From CAYHHI01 sp964356335 (GTDB taxonomy: Bacteria > Arandabacterota > Arandabacteria > Arandabacterales > Arandabacteraceae), in assembly GCA_964356335.1 (NCBI GenBank), contig CAYHHI010000029.1:1-37380 (forward strand): 37,380 nt of DNA. Direction: 5' to 3'. Each line of letters opens with the position of its first letter. The stretch's first letter is position 1. Positions 16,993-25,325 of the stretch are shown one piece after another. The notes under the pieces were generated by a model, which worked only from the letters and a program-made list of their open reading frames with translations, was not told the origin of the DNA and searched no databases. A program made the position numbers and the translations under genes.

Positions 16993-17085
16993 CTTGCCTG
17001 CACCCACGTGGTGTCTGCGATTCTCGCAATACTTGTAAGGATATTTAGTGCTTGCCACGACGGTAAGCACGGAAGCAGGCAAGGA
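16993..17085 (+). promoter_or_regulatory. Structured flagellin 5' leader with GGA motifs (probable CsrA target)
   Basis: CTTGCCTGC at 16993-17001 is perfectly complementary to GCAGGCAAG at 17075-17083 and would close a multi-branched fold. Within it are hairpins TGCGA-TTC-TCGCA (17016-17028) and GTGCTTGCC/GGTAAGCAC (17048-17056 with 17062-17070, one G-U pair). GGA motifs lie at 17039-17041 and 17071-17073 in unpaired joints, and at 17083-17085 at the base of the closing stem. The 17033-17044 site TTGTAAGGATAT resembles the CsrA consensus RUACARGGAUGU. The ribosome site is GAGGGGG at 17111-17117. I see no match to a known riboswitch core. Confidence 0.6.
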
Positions 17086-17125
17086 AGCCCCATATAGGTC
17101 ATGAAGATCAGAGGGGGTTAAAGTC

Positions 17126-17968
17126 ATGGCAAATGCCGACCTGAGTCGTATTAACACTAATATTGCGGCTCTCAATGCACTCAATGCTCTGCGCGAAGTC
17201 AATGGCAAGCTCGCTCTTCACCAGCTGAGACTTGCCACTGGCCGCAGAATAAACTCTGCCGGCGACGACCCGGCAGGTATGACGTTCGCCAAGAAACTGG
17301 ATTCGAGGGCCAGAGGCCTTGCCGCTGCCCGCGACATCATCGGCGACGTCCAGAACCTCATGTCTGTTGCCGAGGGTGGCATACAGAACATAAGCGAGAT
17401 CCTGATTGCTATGAAGGAAAAGGTCCTTCAGGCAGCGAGCGACACACTCGGCACCTCGGAAAGAGCTGCCATTGAGAGCCAGCTCGACGATTTCGCATCT
17501 GAGATCGACCAGATCGTAGGATCCACGACCTGGGGCGGTGTGATTCTCCTTAACGGTACGTACACAAACAAGCAGTACCAGGTTGGAGAACAGAGCACCG
17601 ATACTCTCAGCTTCTCAATCAGCCAGGACCACAGATCGGCCGCGTTGAGCGTTGCCGACAGCAACCTCGACGTGTCTACGACGGCGCTCGCTTCGACGTC
17701 TTTGAGCTTCGTCAATACCGCGATCGATACGCTCAACACAAGCCTCCAGTCGATCGGCTCCGTGTCCAACAGGATGACGGTGAAAGAGGCCAATATTTCG
17801 GTCGCCATCACCAACGTCGTGGCTTCTTACAACCGTATCTTCAACGCCGACATGGCGCTGGAACAGCTCGAGGCCACGAAGTACTTGGTGTTGCAGCAGA
17901 CCGCAACGGCCATGCTGGCTCAGGCAAACCTCGCTCCTCAGAGCATTTTGTCTCTGATAAAGGGCTAA
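17126..17968 (+). CDS. fliC: Flagellin
   Basis: The 280-residue protein has both conserved flagellin ends. The N-terminus contains INTNIAALNALNALREVN, a LATGRRINSAGDDPAGM segment, and the NLMSVAEGGIQNISEIL helix. The C-terminus contains NRIFNADMALEQLEATKYLV and AMLAQANLAPQSILSLIKG. It is short: only about 60-70 residues separate the two D1 halves, so D2/D3 outer domains are absent. The central segment is Ser/Thr-rich (TLSFSISQDHRS, VSTTALASTSLS), a suitable site for O-glycosylation by the neighbouring enzymes. FliS and FliD follow. ATG 17126 has GAGGGGG 9 bases upstream. The filament would be a bare D0/D1 tube, possibly decorated with glycans. Confidence 0.97.
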   Translation: MANADLSRINTNIAALNALNALREVNGKLALHQLRLATGRRINSAGDDPAGMTFAKKLDSRARGLAAARDIIGDVQNLMSVAEGGIQNISEILIAMKEKVLQAASDTLGTSERAAIESQLDDFASEIDQIVGSTTWGGVILLNGTYTNKQYQVGEQSTDTLSFSISQDHRSAALSVADSNLDVSTTALASTSLSFVNTAIDTLNTSLQSIGSVSNRMTVKEANISVAITNVVASYNRIFNADMALEQLEATKYLVLQQTATAMLAQANLAPQSILSLIKG

Positions 17969-17982
17969 GTTCGGCCTGGTGT

Positions 17983-18011
17983 GGTGCCTCCACCCCCAAG
18001 GTGGAGGCACC
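17983..18011 (+). terminator. Terminator-like hairpin after flagellin
   Basis: A perfect 12-base-pair stem, GGTGCCTCCACC (17983-17994) and GGTGGAGGCACC (18000-18011), closes a 5-base loop. It begins 15 bases after the flagellin stop. The tail CATCTCTTATTTC is only moderately T-rich, so it may act as a partial terminator or an mRNA 3' stabiliser. That would give much more flagellin than FliS or FliD transcripts from the sigma-28 promoter. Confidence 0.8.
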
Positions 18012-18069
18012 CATCTCTTATTTCAGAAGCGGATCTTGATTCGAGTCCCGATGAGAAGGGAGTGGCCAG

Positions 18070-18411
18070 ATGGATCGCGAGGGAATCAACGCGTACAAGC
18101 AGACCCAGGTGATGGGATGCTCTCCGGGTCAACTGGTGCTTATGCTTTACGATCATATACTGGGTTGTCTCAAGAAGTCCGACATGCCCGGCGCAAGCAA
18201 GGGCTTGGTCGAGCTGATGGGCGCACTTGATATTGACTACCAGGAAATATCGGGAAGGCTCTTCAGTCTTTATGAATACTGTCTGGATCTGGTGAAAAAG
18301 CAGAAGTACGAAGAAGCAAGCAAGATACTCGCTGAGATGCGTGCGATGTGGGCGGCGGCGATAAAGAACATGACCAAAGAGGGATCGGTCACGTCGGGCA
18401 AGGAGGGCTAA
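18070..18411 (+). CDS. fliS: FliS, flagellin export chaperone
   Basis: The 113-residue protein has the FliS start pattern AYKQTQVMGCSPGQLVLMLYDH (family: AYKxxxVxxxSPxxLVxMLYD). It is predicted helical, with EYCLDLVKKQKYEEASKILAEM at the third and fourth helices. FliS binds the flagellin C-terminus in the cytoplasm and prevents premature polymerisation. Length is slightly short of the 120-135 usual. GGGAG (18058-18062) precedes ATG 18070. Flagellin lies 101 bases upstream, beyond the hairpin, and fliD begins directly after the stop codon. Confidence 0.95.
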   Translation: MDREGINAYKQTQVMGCSPGQLVLMLYDHILGCLKKSDMPGASKGLVELMGALDIDYQEISGRLFSLYEYCLDLVKKQKYEEASKILAEMRAMWAAAIKNMTKEGSVTSGKEG

Positions 18412-19833
18412 ATGGCTACCTCTCTGGAGACCTATTCCGTAACGCTCAATAACTTCCTGAACACGTATCTGACCAGCCTGCGGCAGCCGATAATCAAACT
18501 CCAGGCTCAGAAGTCGAATCTGCAGACCAAGTACAGCATCTTCACGGACCTCAACACCAAGCTGCAATCGCTCGCGACTACTGTCGACGGCCTCGGCCAG
18601 TCGGGAACGCTCTCAACTTTCAGAAGCAAGGCTGCCGCCACAAGCGATAGCAGTGTGGTAACTGCCACCGCTGCCTCGTCTGCTGCCCGGGGATCTCATA
18701 CAGTGGCCGTTAGGCAGCTTGCAGCGGCCCACACGGTTGTCTCCAACAGATATGACAGCGCTGGAACAACGCTCGCACAGGATCTCTTGGGTGCGAACAC
18801 CTTCTCGGTCGCTGTCGGCGACGAGACGTACCAGATAAGTGTAACCATATCGGACAGAATGACCAACCGTGAGGTCCTCGCCGAGATCGCGACGGCCATA
18901 AGTGAAGCGTCGGACGGGGAGGTGGTCTCCTCAGTGGTGGGGGACACGCCATCCAGTTCCAAGCTCTCGATAAGAAGCTCCTCGACGGGAACCGCCGGCA
19001 CGATGAGCTTCACCGACCCAGGAGGAACCCTCGCGGCGCTCGGCGTCACGAACCAGTCCCTGGCGACCGCCACCGTCGGAGGCTATGTCTACGCTGACCT
19101 GGGCAATAACGAGCTAGACGCTCTGGCAACTATCGATGGGATTGACATCATAGCCAGCAGCAACGAGATCAGTGATGCGATAACCGGCGTCACCGTGACC
19201 CTTATGGCGACCCAGGAAGAGGGCGCGAGACCGGTGACTGTGACGGTCACGGTTGATCTTGCCGCCATGAGGAGCAAGATCGAAGACTTCATAGCCAAGT
19301 ACAACGAAGCCTACACCTATCTGGTGGCAAAAACCAAAGTGGACGGAACGACCTACCAACGGGCGGCGCTCTCAGGAGACTACCCGTACACGTCTCTGAG
19401 GCTCGGAATGCGCCAGGCGATGGTGAGCCCGGTGGGGACGGGGTCTCCGGATCACCAGGCACTGAGTCAGATAGGCATAACCTGTGACCGCAACGGCACC
19501 TTCAGTATCACTGATGCCGATCTCCTCGAGGAGACGCTTGCAAACGACCCCAAGTCGGTCGAAAGCATTTTCTCCTCGGATGGCGGCATAGCTACCACCC
19601 TGAAGTCTCTGCTGAAAGCTTATTGCGGCGACAGCGGCACCATCGGTGTCAGCCAGAAGGGCCTAACTTCACGGATGAACAATATTGCTGCAGCAATAAA
19701 GCGGCAAGAAGGCTACGTGACCATCCGCGAGCGCAGCCTGAGGCTGCAGTATGCTGATCTTCAGGACGCATTGTATGTCCTCCAGAACACCGAGTCGATG
19801 ACCGCCAAGTTCTCGGCTATCTGGGGAATTTAG
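18412..19833 (+). CDS. fliD: FliD, flagellar filament cap
   Basis: The 473-residue protein matches FliD in length and ends. The N-terminal coiled segment has LRQPIIKLQAQKSNLQTKYS and IFTDLNTKLQSLATT. The central hypervariable region has repeated beta patterns, such as SVAVGDETYQISVTISD and VTVTLMATQEEGARPVTVTV. The C-terminal helix has SRMNNIAAAIKRQEGYVTIR and ALYVLQNTESMTAKFSAIWG, the family tail. FliD caps the growing filament and catalyses flagellin insertion. ATG 18412 starts directly after the fliS stop and uses the AAGGAGG at the fliS end. Confidence 0.94.
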   Translation: MATSLETYSVTLNNFLNTYLTSLRQPIIKLQAQKSNLQTKYSIFTDLNTKLQSLATTVDGLGQSGTLSTFRSKAAATSDSSVVTATAASSAARGSHTVAVRQLAAAHTVVSNRYDSAGTTLAQDLLGANTFSVAVGDETYQISVTISDRMTNREVLAEIATAISEASDGEVVSSVVGDTPSSSKLSIRSSSTGTAGTMSFTDPGGTLAALGVTNQSLATATVGGYVYADLGNNELDALATIDGIDIIASSNEISDAITGVTVTLMATQEEGARPVTVTVTVDLAAMRSKIEDFIAKYNEAYTYLVAKTKVDGTTYQRAALSGDYPYTSLRLGMRQAMVSPVGTGSPDHQALSQIGITCDRNGTFSITDADLLEETLANDPKSVESIFSSDGGIATTLKSLLKAYCGDSGTIGVSQKGLTSRMNNIAAAIKRQEGYVTIRERSLRLQYADLQDALYVLQNTESMTAKFSAIWGI

Positions 19834-19862
19834 CGCACAATCATGGCCATACTTGGGAGGGA

Positions 19863-20177
19863 ATGGCTTTGAGAATCAACGGAGAGGCTAGCGTGGTGCC
19901 GCCAAGGCATGACAGAGTGAAGCCCCAGAATACGGATCGTGGACGGTGCCTGAGAAAGCGGGACGCCGGCGACTCTGTGGAGATATCCGGCGCTGCAAAG
20001 AGACTTCACAAAGAGGGCACACGAGCTGCCGGACGCACCAGCACGGAGCGCAGTCTGGACCGGGATCTGGTCAGCCTGAAGGCAAGGTTCCAGGCGAAGA
20101 TCGCGAGCGGATTCTACGACTGCGAAGAAGTGGTGGGTGAGGTCGCGAAGAAGATTCTGGATCTAATGGGCTTCTGA
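19863..20177 (+). CDS. flgM: FlgM-like anti-sigma-28 factor
   Basis: The protein of about 102-104 residues has two FlgM traits: DSVEISGAAKRLHKE near residue 37 (family DKVEISxxAxxL) and a C-terminal helical part, LVSLKARFQAKIASGFYDCE and VVGEVAKKILDLM, matching the sigma-28-binding domain. The N-terminal half is basic and probably unfolded, as in FlgM. FlgM holds FliA inactive until it is exported through the hook. The start is uncertain. ATG 19863 lies only 2 bases after GGGAGG, while TTG 19869 has 8-base spacing and gives MRINGEA, which fits the family start MRI/MKI. Its place behind fliD is a less usual site than next to flgN. Confidence 0.78.
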   Translation: MALRINGEASVVPPRHDRVKPQNTDRGRCLRKRDAGDSVEISGAAKRLHKEGTRAAGRTSTERSLDRDLVSLKARFQAKIASGFYDCEEVVGEVAKKILDLMGF

Positions 20178-20577
20178 AGCCCGCGCTCCTCCCAGAAGGA
20201 ATGTAGATCTTGATGCCACATACTTGGTTTGATGGGGTGCCTGCCTGCGGCAATGCCGATCTTGTCGGTTCGGCTGAACGCACCTGTGAATCCATTCCCA
20301 ATGTCTTTAGTCTTCCAAAGGCTGGAAACGTAGCAGCACAGATCAAAGAAACTGGGGATTCTCATCATCCATCCCGCGCGATGGCGAGGTTAGCGACTTG
20401 AACTGATTAGAGGTAGAAGCCATATCATCGAGTGGCCCCCGGAAAGTTGTCACACAGGTCGACCAAGACTTGGGGCCGGATCAAGAGCAGTTTTAAAGAC
20501 AGCGCGTATGGCTTGGTTCGGAACAAGGAGGCGGCTGCCTCACCTCTGGGGTTTCTGCAGCCTCCGGGAGGCCAGTT
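20178..20577. other. Intergenic gap without an identifiable gene
   Basis: The 400 bases between flgM and the HD-GYP gene hold no convincing gene. A 63-codon frame at 20210-20401 lacks a good ribosome site and recognisable motifs. No sigma-54 or sigma-28 site meets consensus. A short hairpin GCCTC-CGG-GAGGC (20560-20572) sits over the ribosome site of the following gene, which could dampen translation. A TTTTAAAGAC run near 20492 resembles part of a -35 but has no matching -10. Confidence 0.5.
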
Positions 20578-22686
20578 ATGACGAAGGTAGGAACTCAATA
20601 CATTATGACACTGATAGAGATGCTGTTCGACCCGTTCTACAGGGCCGAGTTCCTTAGAAGGTTGGGTGAGAGGTTCCGCCTCTATGCACTTGATCTGCCC
20701 AGTGCCGGACCTCAGGAAAACCCAAATGCATGTGAAGACAACGTGCGAGCGGCGCTGGCTTTGGTAGCCGGTGCGGTTTGCAAGGGGTTGCCGGTGGATG
20801 AGGCACTCGTGGCGATCTTCGAAGAGGAGGACGGAGCATCACACATTGCCGCAAGCGCAGGAGTCAGCAGCAACATAGGCGCTTCCACCAGGGGATTGGA
20901 CGGTGCCACCGATCTAATCCTCGAGCGGGTGAGATCGGAGCCGGGATGTAGGGCGGTAGAGTTCGACCTGGCAGGGCAGCACTCCGAAAGCGGCGTCGCA
21001 ACCATGGTGAGGACAGTGAGCGCGGTGCCAATCTTCGTGCTTGGCTGTCAAGGCGGCTTCATTGCGATCCTACAGGATTCGGGGGAGGTGTCGGCTGCCC
21101 CTGCGAGTATGCGGCTTGAAGTGCTAGCCGTCTTGATGGGAGGCGTTCTTGAAGAGTTGGTAAATGAGGTACTCAATGAAGACCGGCTGCGCTCGCTTGC
21201 CAAGGGGCTGTCGGCGGCACTGGATGCCAGGGATCCCGGCACAAAAGGGCACTCCGACCGTGTTGCGATGTACGCCATGGCTATTGTCAACGAGCTCAAA
21301 CCTGGGGATGACCTTCGTGGTTATCAAAACCTGCGCTCAAGCGTCAGACTTGGGGCTCTCCTCCACGACATAGGCAAGATAGGAATACCCGACAGCATTC
21401 TACTAAAGCCCGGCAGCCTGACGGCGGAAGAGTACGATTACATAAGACGCCACTCGATCATGGGAGCGGAGATTGTTAGTGCCTGCCACGGTTTCGAACA
21501 TCTTGTTCCAGGCGTGCTCTACCATCACGAACGCTGTGACGGCAAGGGCTATCCTTTCGGGCTTGACCGGACAAAGCTTCCGTTGATTGCCAAGATCATG
21601 GCACTGGCCGATGCGTTTGATGCGATAACCTCGGATCGCCCCTTCAGGAAGGCTTCTTCGCACGATGAGGCGATCGATACCCTGCGAAAGGCTACGCCCG
21701 GAGGCTACGACCAAAAAGTCTTCGACGCCCTGGTGCAGGCTCATGAGAAAGGCACCCTCAAGGAAGTGAGGATCCCGACAAAATCAAGCAGGATCCAGGA
21801 AACTCCTGAGAGTGAAATAGAGAAGATCTACGGGACCCATGCGAAATCCGTGCCTTCTTTGCCACCCGTACTCTCCACCATCAGCTCGCTGGTAGACGAT
21901 CCCAATGCCTCTCTTAGGGAGATTGCTATGGTTCTGTCCACCGATGAAGGCCTTGCCAGCAGAGCCCTCAAACTGGTCAATTCGGCATACTACGGACTAC
22001 CGCAGATGATCTCCACCATCCCGCTTGCGGCAACCATACTGGGTGCCAGAGCCATAAAGAACTATCTTGTTCACATTGCCCTCTCGGACCTGATGAGTGT
22101 CTTGGGCGGCAGCCACGAGCAGTACGGACTGCTGTGGACCCACGCCCTCAAGACCGCACTTTGGGCCAAGGCCATAGCTAAGAAACTCGCTACCGCCGAC
22201 TGTGAGGAAGCCTTTGCAGCTGGTCTTGTCCACGACATCGGCAAAGCGCTGTCGCTGCGGCTAAAACCGGATGACTACGGCAAGTTGCTGGTCGAGGCCG
22301 ACAAGTCAGGCAGGACGCTCATGACAGTCGAGACTCAGATCATAGGGTTTGATCATGCGGTGCTAGGGGCGTGGGCGGCAGGCAAGTGGATGCTTCCCGA
22401 CACGCTCAAGAACGCCATAAGATGGCACCATAGCCCTGATGACCTGACTGGGGAATGTGCCGAAATAGTCAATCTCGTGAGGGTGGTTCACATTGCGGAC
22501 GTGCTCGCAAGGCGCAAGAGATCAAATGGTCAGAGGTTCGGCTTGAGCTGCGACAGCGTGAGCCCTGGCAGCGTGGAGAAGCTTGGCCAACAGGTGCTCG
22601 CAGAACTGGAAGCCATGAGAGACAATGTGGAAGACCAGGAACGGGCATTAAGAGACACTTTTGAGCAGATGACAATGGGCCAGTAG
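20578..22686 (+). CDS. GAF-like / HD-GYP / HDOD signalling protein
   Basis: The 702-residue protein has three parts. Residues about 50-195 look like a GAF sensor. Residues about 200-375 are an HD-GYP phosphodiesterase domain with the metal-site motif LLHDIGKIGIPD (about 261-272), VLYHHERCDGKGYPFGL (HHE plus GYP) and ALADAFDAITSDRPFR. Residues about 417-650 are an HDOD domain with LPPVLSTISSLV, LKLVNSAYYGLP and a second HD motif VHDIGK at about 550-555. The HD-GYP core is intact, so cyclic-di-GMP hydrolysis is likely. HDOD domains often regulate through partner binding. The setting beside the filament genes suggests control of motility. The start is ATG 20578, with GGGAG upstream. Confidence 0.92.
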   Translation: MTKVGTQYIMTLIEMLFDPFYRAEFLRRLGERFRLYALDLPSAGPQENPNACEDNVRAALALVAGAVCKGLPVDEALVAIFEEEDGASHIAASAGVSSNIGASTRGLDGATDLILERVRSEPGCRAVEFDLAGQHSESGVATMVRTVSAVPIFVLGCQGGFIAILQDSGEVSAAPASMRLEVLAVLMGGVLEELVNEVLNEDRLRSLAKGLSAALDARDPGTKGHSDRVAMYAMAIVNELKPGDDLRGYQNLRSSVRLGALLHDIGKIGIPDSILLKPGSLTAEEYDYIRRHSIMGAEIVSACHGFEHLVPGVLYHHERCDGKGYPFGLDRTKLPLIAKIMALADAFDAITSDRPFRKASSHDEAIDTLRKATPGGYDQKVFDALVQAHEKGTLKEVRIPTKSSRIQETPESEIEKIYGTHAKSVPSLPPVLSTISSLVDDPNASLREIAMVLSTDEGLASRALKLVNSAYYGLPQMISTIPLAATILGARAIKNYLVHIALSDLMSVLGGSHEQYGLLWTHALKTALWAKAIAKKLATADCEEAFAAGLVHDIGKALSLRLKPDDYGKLLVEADKSGRTLMTVETQIIGFDHAVLGAWAAGKWMLPDTLKNAIRWHHSPDDLTGECAEIVNLVRVVHIADVLARRKRSNGQRFGLSCDSVSPGSVEKLGQQVLAELEAMRDNVEDQERALRDTFEQMTMGQ

Positions 22687-22723
22687 GCAGACCTCTGCCA
22701 TATGTGAGTCGAAGAGGAGCCAT

Positions 22724-25279
22724 ATGAAGCGGATTCTGACATTGAACGTGAAGCCATCGATCCCGAAGGCACTTGTTCCCCTCGAGACCCTGGCCTACAA
22801 CCTATTCTGGTGCTGGGATCACGAGGCGATCGATCTTTTCAGGAGGCTGGACGAGGACATCTGGGAAAAGAGCGTCCACAATCCTGTCATGATGCTCAGC
22901 AGGATTCCTCAGGAGAGACTGGAGAGTCTGCTCGAAGACGAGTCCTTCGTCGAGCACATGAACCGAGTATGCGAGAAGGTGCACCGCTACCTGACAAGCG
23001 AAAACACGTGGTTCCGCAAGTTCAACAGGAGCGACGTCCCCCTGATTGCCTATTTCTCAGCCGAATGGGGCACGACAGAGTGCCTGCGGATCTACTCCGG
23101 AGGTCTCGGCATACTCGCCGGCGATTTCATTAAGTCCGCAAGCGATCTTGGCCTACCACTTGTGGGGGTGGGCATCCTCTACCAGGAAGGCTACTTCCGC
23201 CAGTATTTGAACATCGACGGGTGGCAGCAGGAGCGCTATGATGTGAACGACTTCTTCGGCCTGCCCGTAAAGGCCACGACCGATGCCAACGGCAATCCCG
23301 TAATGATTGCCCTCGACATCTGCCGCAGGCGCGTACTCGTGAGGTGCTGGACCGTCCAGATGGGCCGGCTTCCCTTGTATCTGCTTGACACCAATATCCC
23401 TGAGAACGAGCCTGAGGACCGGAAGATCACAGGGCGCCTCTACGATGGCTCCCGCGACATGAGGATCAAACAGGAGATCGTTCTTGGCATAGGCGGTGCA
23501 AGGATGCTGAGCGCAATGGGAATCATGCCCGAGGTGTATCACATGAACGACGGCCATCCCGCTTTCCTCGCGCTGGAGCGCATAAGGCAGATGATGATCA
23601 GCAAAGGGCTTTCGTTCGAGGAAGCACGGGAAGTCTGTCGAACCGGGAACATCTTCACCACCCATACGCCGGTTCCGGCGGGCATGGATGAATTCGCCCC
23701 AGCGCTCGTGGAATCCCATCTGGGCGATTTCGCCAAGGAACTGGGAATCGGCATGGAAGAACTCCTGGGCTTGGGCAGAAAGGACCAGCATCATCCCGCT
23801 GAGCCTTTCAATATGTCAAGACTTGCGATAAAGGAATCGGCATACATAAACGCTGTGAGCAGGCTTCACGGCGATGTGTCGAAGAAGATGTGGTGGGATA
23901 TGTGGGGGCAGATTCATTTCGAGGAGATACCGATAGGTTACGCTACCAATGGAATTCACATCCCTTCTTGGGTATCGCATGACATGGCTTCGCTGTTCGA
24001 CCGCTATATCGGTAGAGCCTGGAGCGACCGCCCAACCGACCCGAGTGTCTGGGAGGCCGTGTGGAAGATCCCGGATTCGGAGCTCTGGCGCACCCATGAG
24101 CGGAGACGGGAACGCCTTGTTGCCTTCGGGCGCTCGTGCCTCGGCCACCAGCTGCGTGGTCAGGGTGCTGGGTGGGAAGCGATACGGACCGCCGAAGACG
24201 TGCTGGATCCATCGGCCTTAACGATCGGGTTCGCGAGGAGGTTTGCCACCTACAAGCGGGCAACACTCCTGCTCAGGGATCCCGAGCGGCTGCGGAGTAT
24301 ACTGTGCAATGCCGACCGACCCGTGCAGATCATATTTGCTGGCAAGGCCCATCCTCACGACAACGAAGGCAAGGAGTTCATAAGGCGCATAATCCACTTC
24401 ATTGGGCAGGAAGACATAAGACGCCGTGTAGTGTTCGTTGAGGACTACAACATGATAGTTTCCCGGTACCTGGTTGAGGGTGTTGACGTGTGGCTGAACA
24501 CGCCGCTAAGGCCGATGGAGGCGTGCGGCACCAGCGGCATGAAGGTGGTGCCCAATGGCGGCCTTAACATCAGTGTCCTCGATGGCTGGTGGGACGAAGC
24601 TTATGCGCCGGAAGTGGGCTGGGCGATCGGCAAGGGTGAGGACTACACCGACCGGGATTATCAGGATCACGTGGAGTCCAATGCTCTGTATAACCTACTC
24701 GAACGCGAGGTTGTCCCCCTCTTCTACGAGAGGGGTCGGGACGGGCTCCCGCGAGGCTGGATCAGGATGATGAAGGCATCGATGCGCGCCCTCTGTCCTG
24801 TCTTCAACACCGACAGGATGGTCAAGACCTACGTCAACGATTTCTATCTGCCCGCTATTGCCGAGGCCCGGACTCTCACCCGGGATGATTTCGAAAAAGC
24901 CAAGGAGCGTGCTCTCTGGACACGCCAACTGCGAGCGGCCTGGGACTCCGTCGAGATTGTCTCAGCTAGAGCTGAGATAGACGGCAATGAGCGGGTTGGA
25001 GCTGCAGTTCCGGTCGAGGTGATAATAAGGCTCGGCGGCCTTGTGCCAGAAGACATCTCTGTTGAGGTCTACTACTCTCAATTGAATGAGGATGGCAAGG
25101 CGCTTGGGGGGCGGGCAATTGAGATGAAACTCTCACAGAGGCGAGACGATGGCGTTCATATTTATAGGGCAGTCGTGCCCTGCGAGGAAAGCGGGCAGCA
25201 CGGCCTCTCGGTTAGGGTCATCCCATCCCGGCAGAGAGTGCCCGATCCGTTGAGGCTGGGCCTCATCAAGTGGATGTGA
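22724..25279 (+). CDS. glgP: Alpha-glucan (glycogen) phosphorylase
   Basis: The 851-residue protein is a GT35 phosphorylase of the type with an N-terminal DUF3417-like helical domain (residues about 10-110, TLAYNLFWCWDHEAIDLFRR). Catalytic features include YFSAEWGTTECLRIYSGGLG, VYHMNDGHPAFLALERIR and the PLP-binding lysine, K607, in ACGTSGMKVVPNGG, followed by LNISVLDGWWDEAY. It releases glucose-1-phosphate from glycogen or maltodextrins in the cytoplasm. GAGGAG precedes ATG 22724. It sits 37 bases after the HD-GYP gene and 46 bases before PFK. The pairing with PFK suggests feeding glycolysis, perhaps to power motility. Confidence 0.95.
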   Translation: MKRILTLNVKPSIPKALVPLETLAYNLFWCWDHEAIDLFRRLDEDIWEKSVHNPVMMLSRIPQERLESLLEDESFVEHMNRVCEKVHRYLTSENTWFRKFNRSDVPLIAYFSAEWGTTECLRIYSGGLGILAGDFIKSASDLGLPLVGVGILYQEGYFRQYLNIDGWQQERYDVNDFFGLPVKATTDANGNPVMIALDICRRRVLVRCWTVQMGRLPLYLLDTNIPENEPEDRKITGRLYDGSRDMRIKQEIVLGIGGARMLSAMGIMPEVYHMNDGHPAFLALERIRQMMISKGLSFEEAREVCRTGNIFTTHTPVPAGMDEFAPALVESHLGDFAKELGIGMEELLGLGRKDQHHPAEPFNMSRLAIKESAYINAVSRLHGDVSKKMWWDMWGQIHFEEIPIGYATNGIHIPSWVSHDMASLFDRYIGRAWSDRPTDPSVWEAVWKIPDSELWRTHERRRERLVAFGRSCLGHQLRGQGAGWEAIRTAEDVLDPSALTIGFARRFATYKRATLLLRDPERLRSILCNADRPVQIIFAGKAHPHDNEGKEFIRRIIHFIGQEDIRRRVVFVEDYNMIVSRYLVEGVDVWLNTPLRPMEACGTSGMKVVPNGGLNISVLDGWWDEAYAPEVGWAIGKGEDYTDRDYQDHVESNALYNLLEREVVPLFYERGRDGLPRGWIRMMKASMRALCPVFNTDRMVKTYVNDFYLPAIAEARTLTRDDFEKAKERALWTRQLRAAWDSVEIVSARAEIDGNERVGAAVPVEVIIRLGGLVPEDISVEVYYSQLNEDGKALGGRAIEMKLSQRRDDGVHIYRAVVPCEESGQHGLSVRVIPSRQRVPDPLRLGLIKWM

Positions 25280-25325
25280 CGCACATAGGCTGTCAAGGAG
25301 ATAGACTCCGCGGGGGAGCAAGGCG

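Noticed and set aside
20210..20401. A 63-codon + strand frame in the flgM to HD-GYP gap
   Set aside because: It has no convincing ribosome site, no recognisable motif and an odd composition.
20521..20577. Cyclic-di-GMP riboswitch ahead of the HD-GYP gene
   Set aside because: GCCTCCGG is reminiscent of one GEMM segment, but the GGGCAAACC and GGGACGCAAAG parts are absent.
22686..22699. Small hairpin GGCAG/CTGCC after the HD-GYP gene
   Set aside because: A 5-bp stem without a T tail in a 37-base gap is too weak to call.
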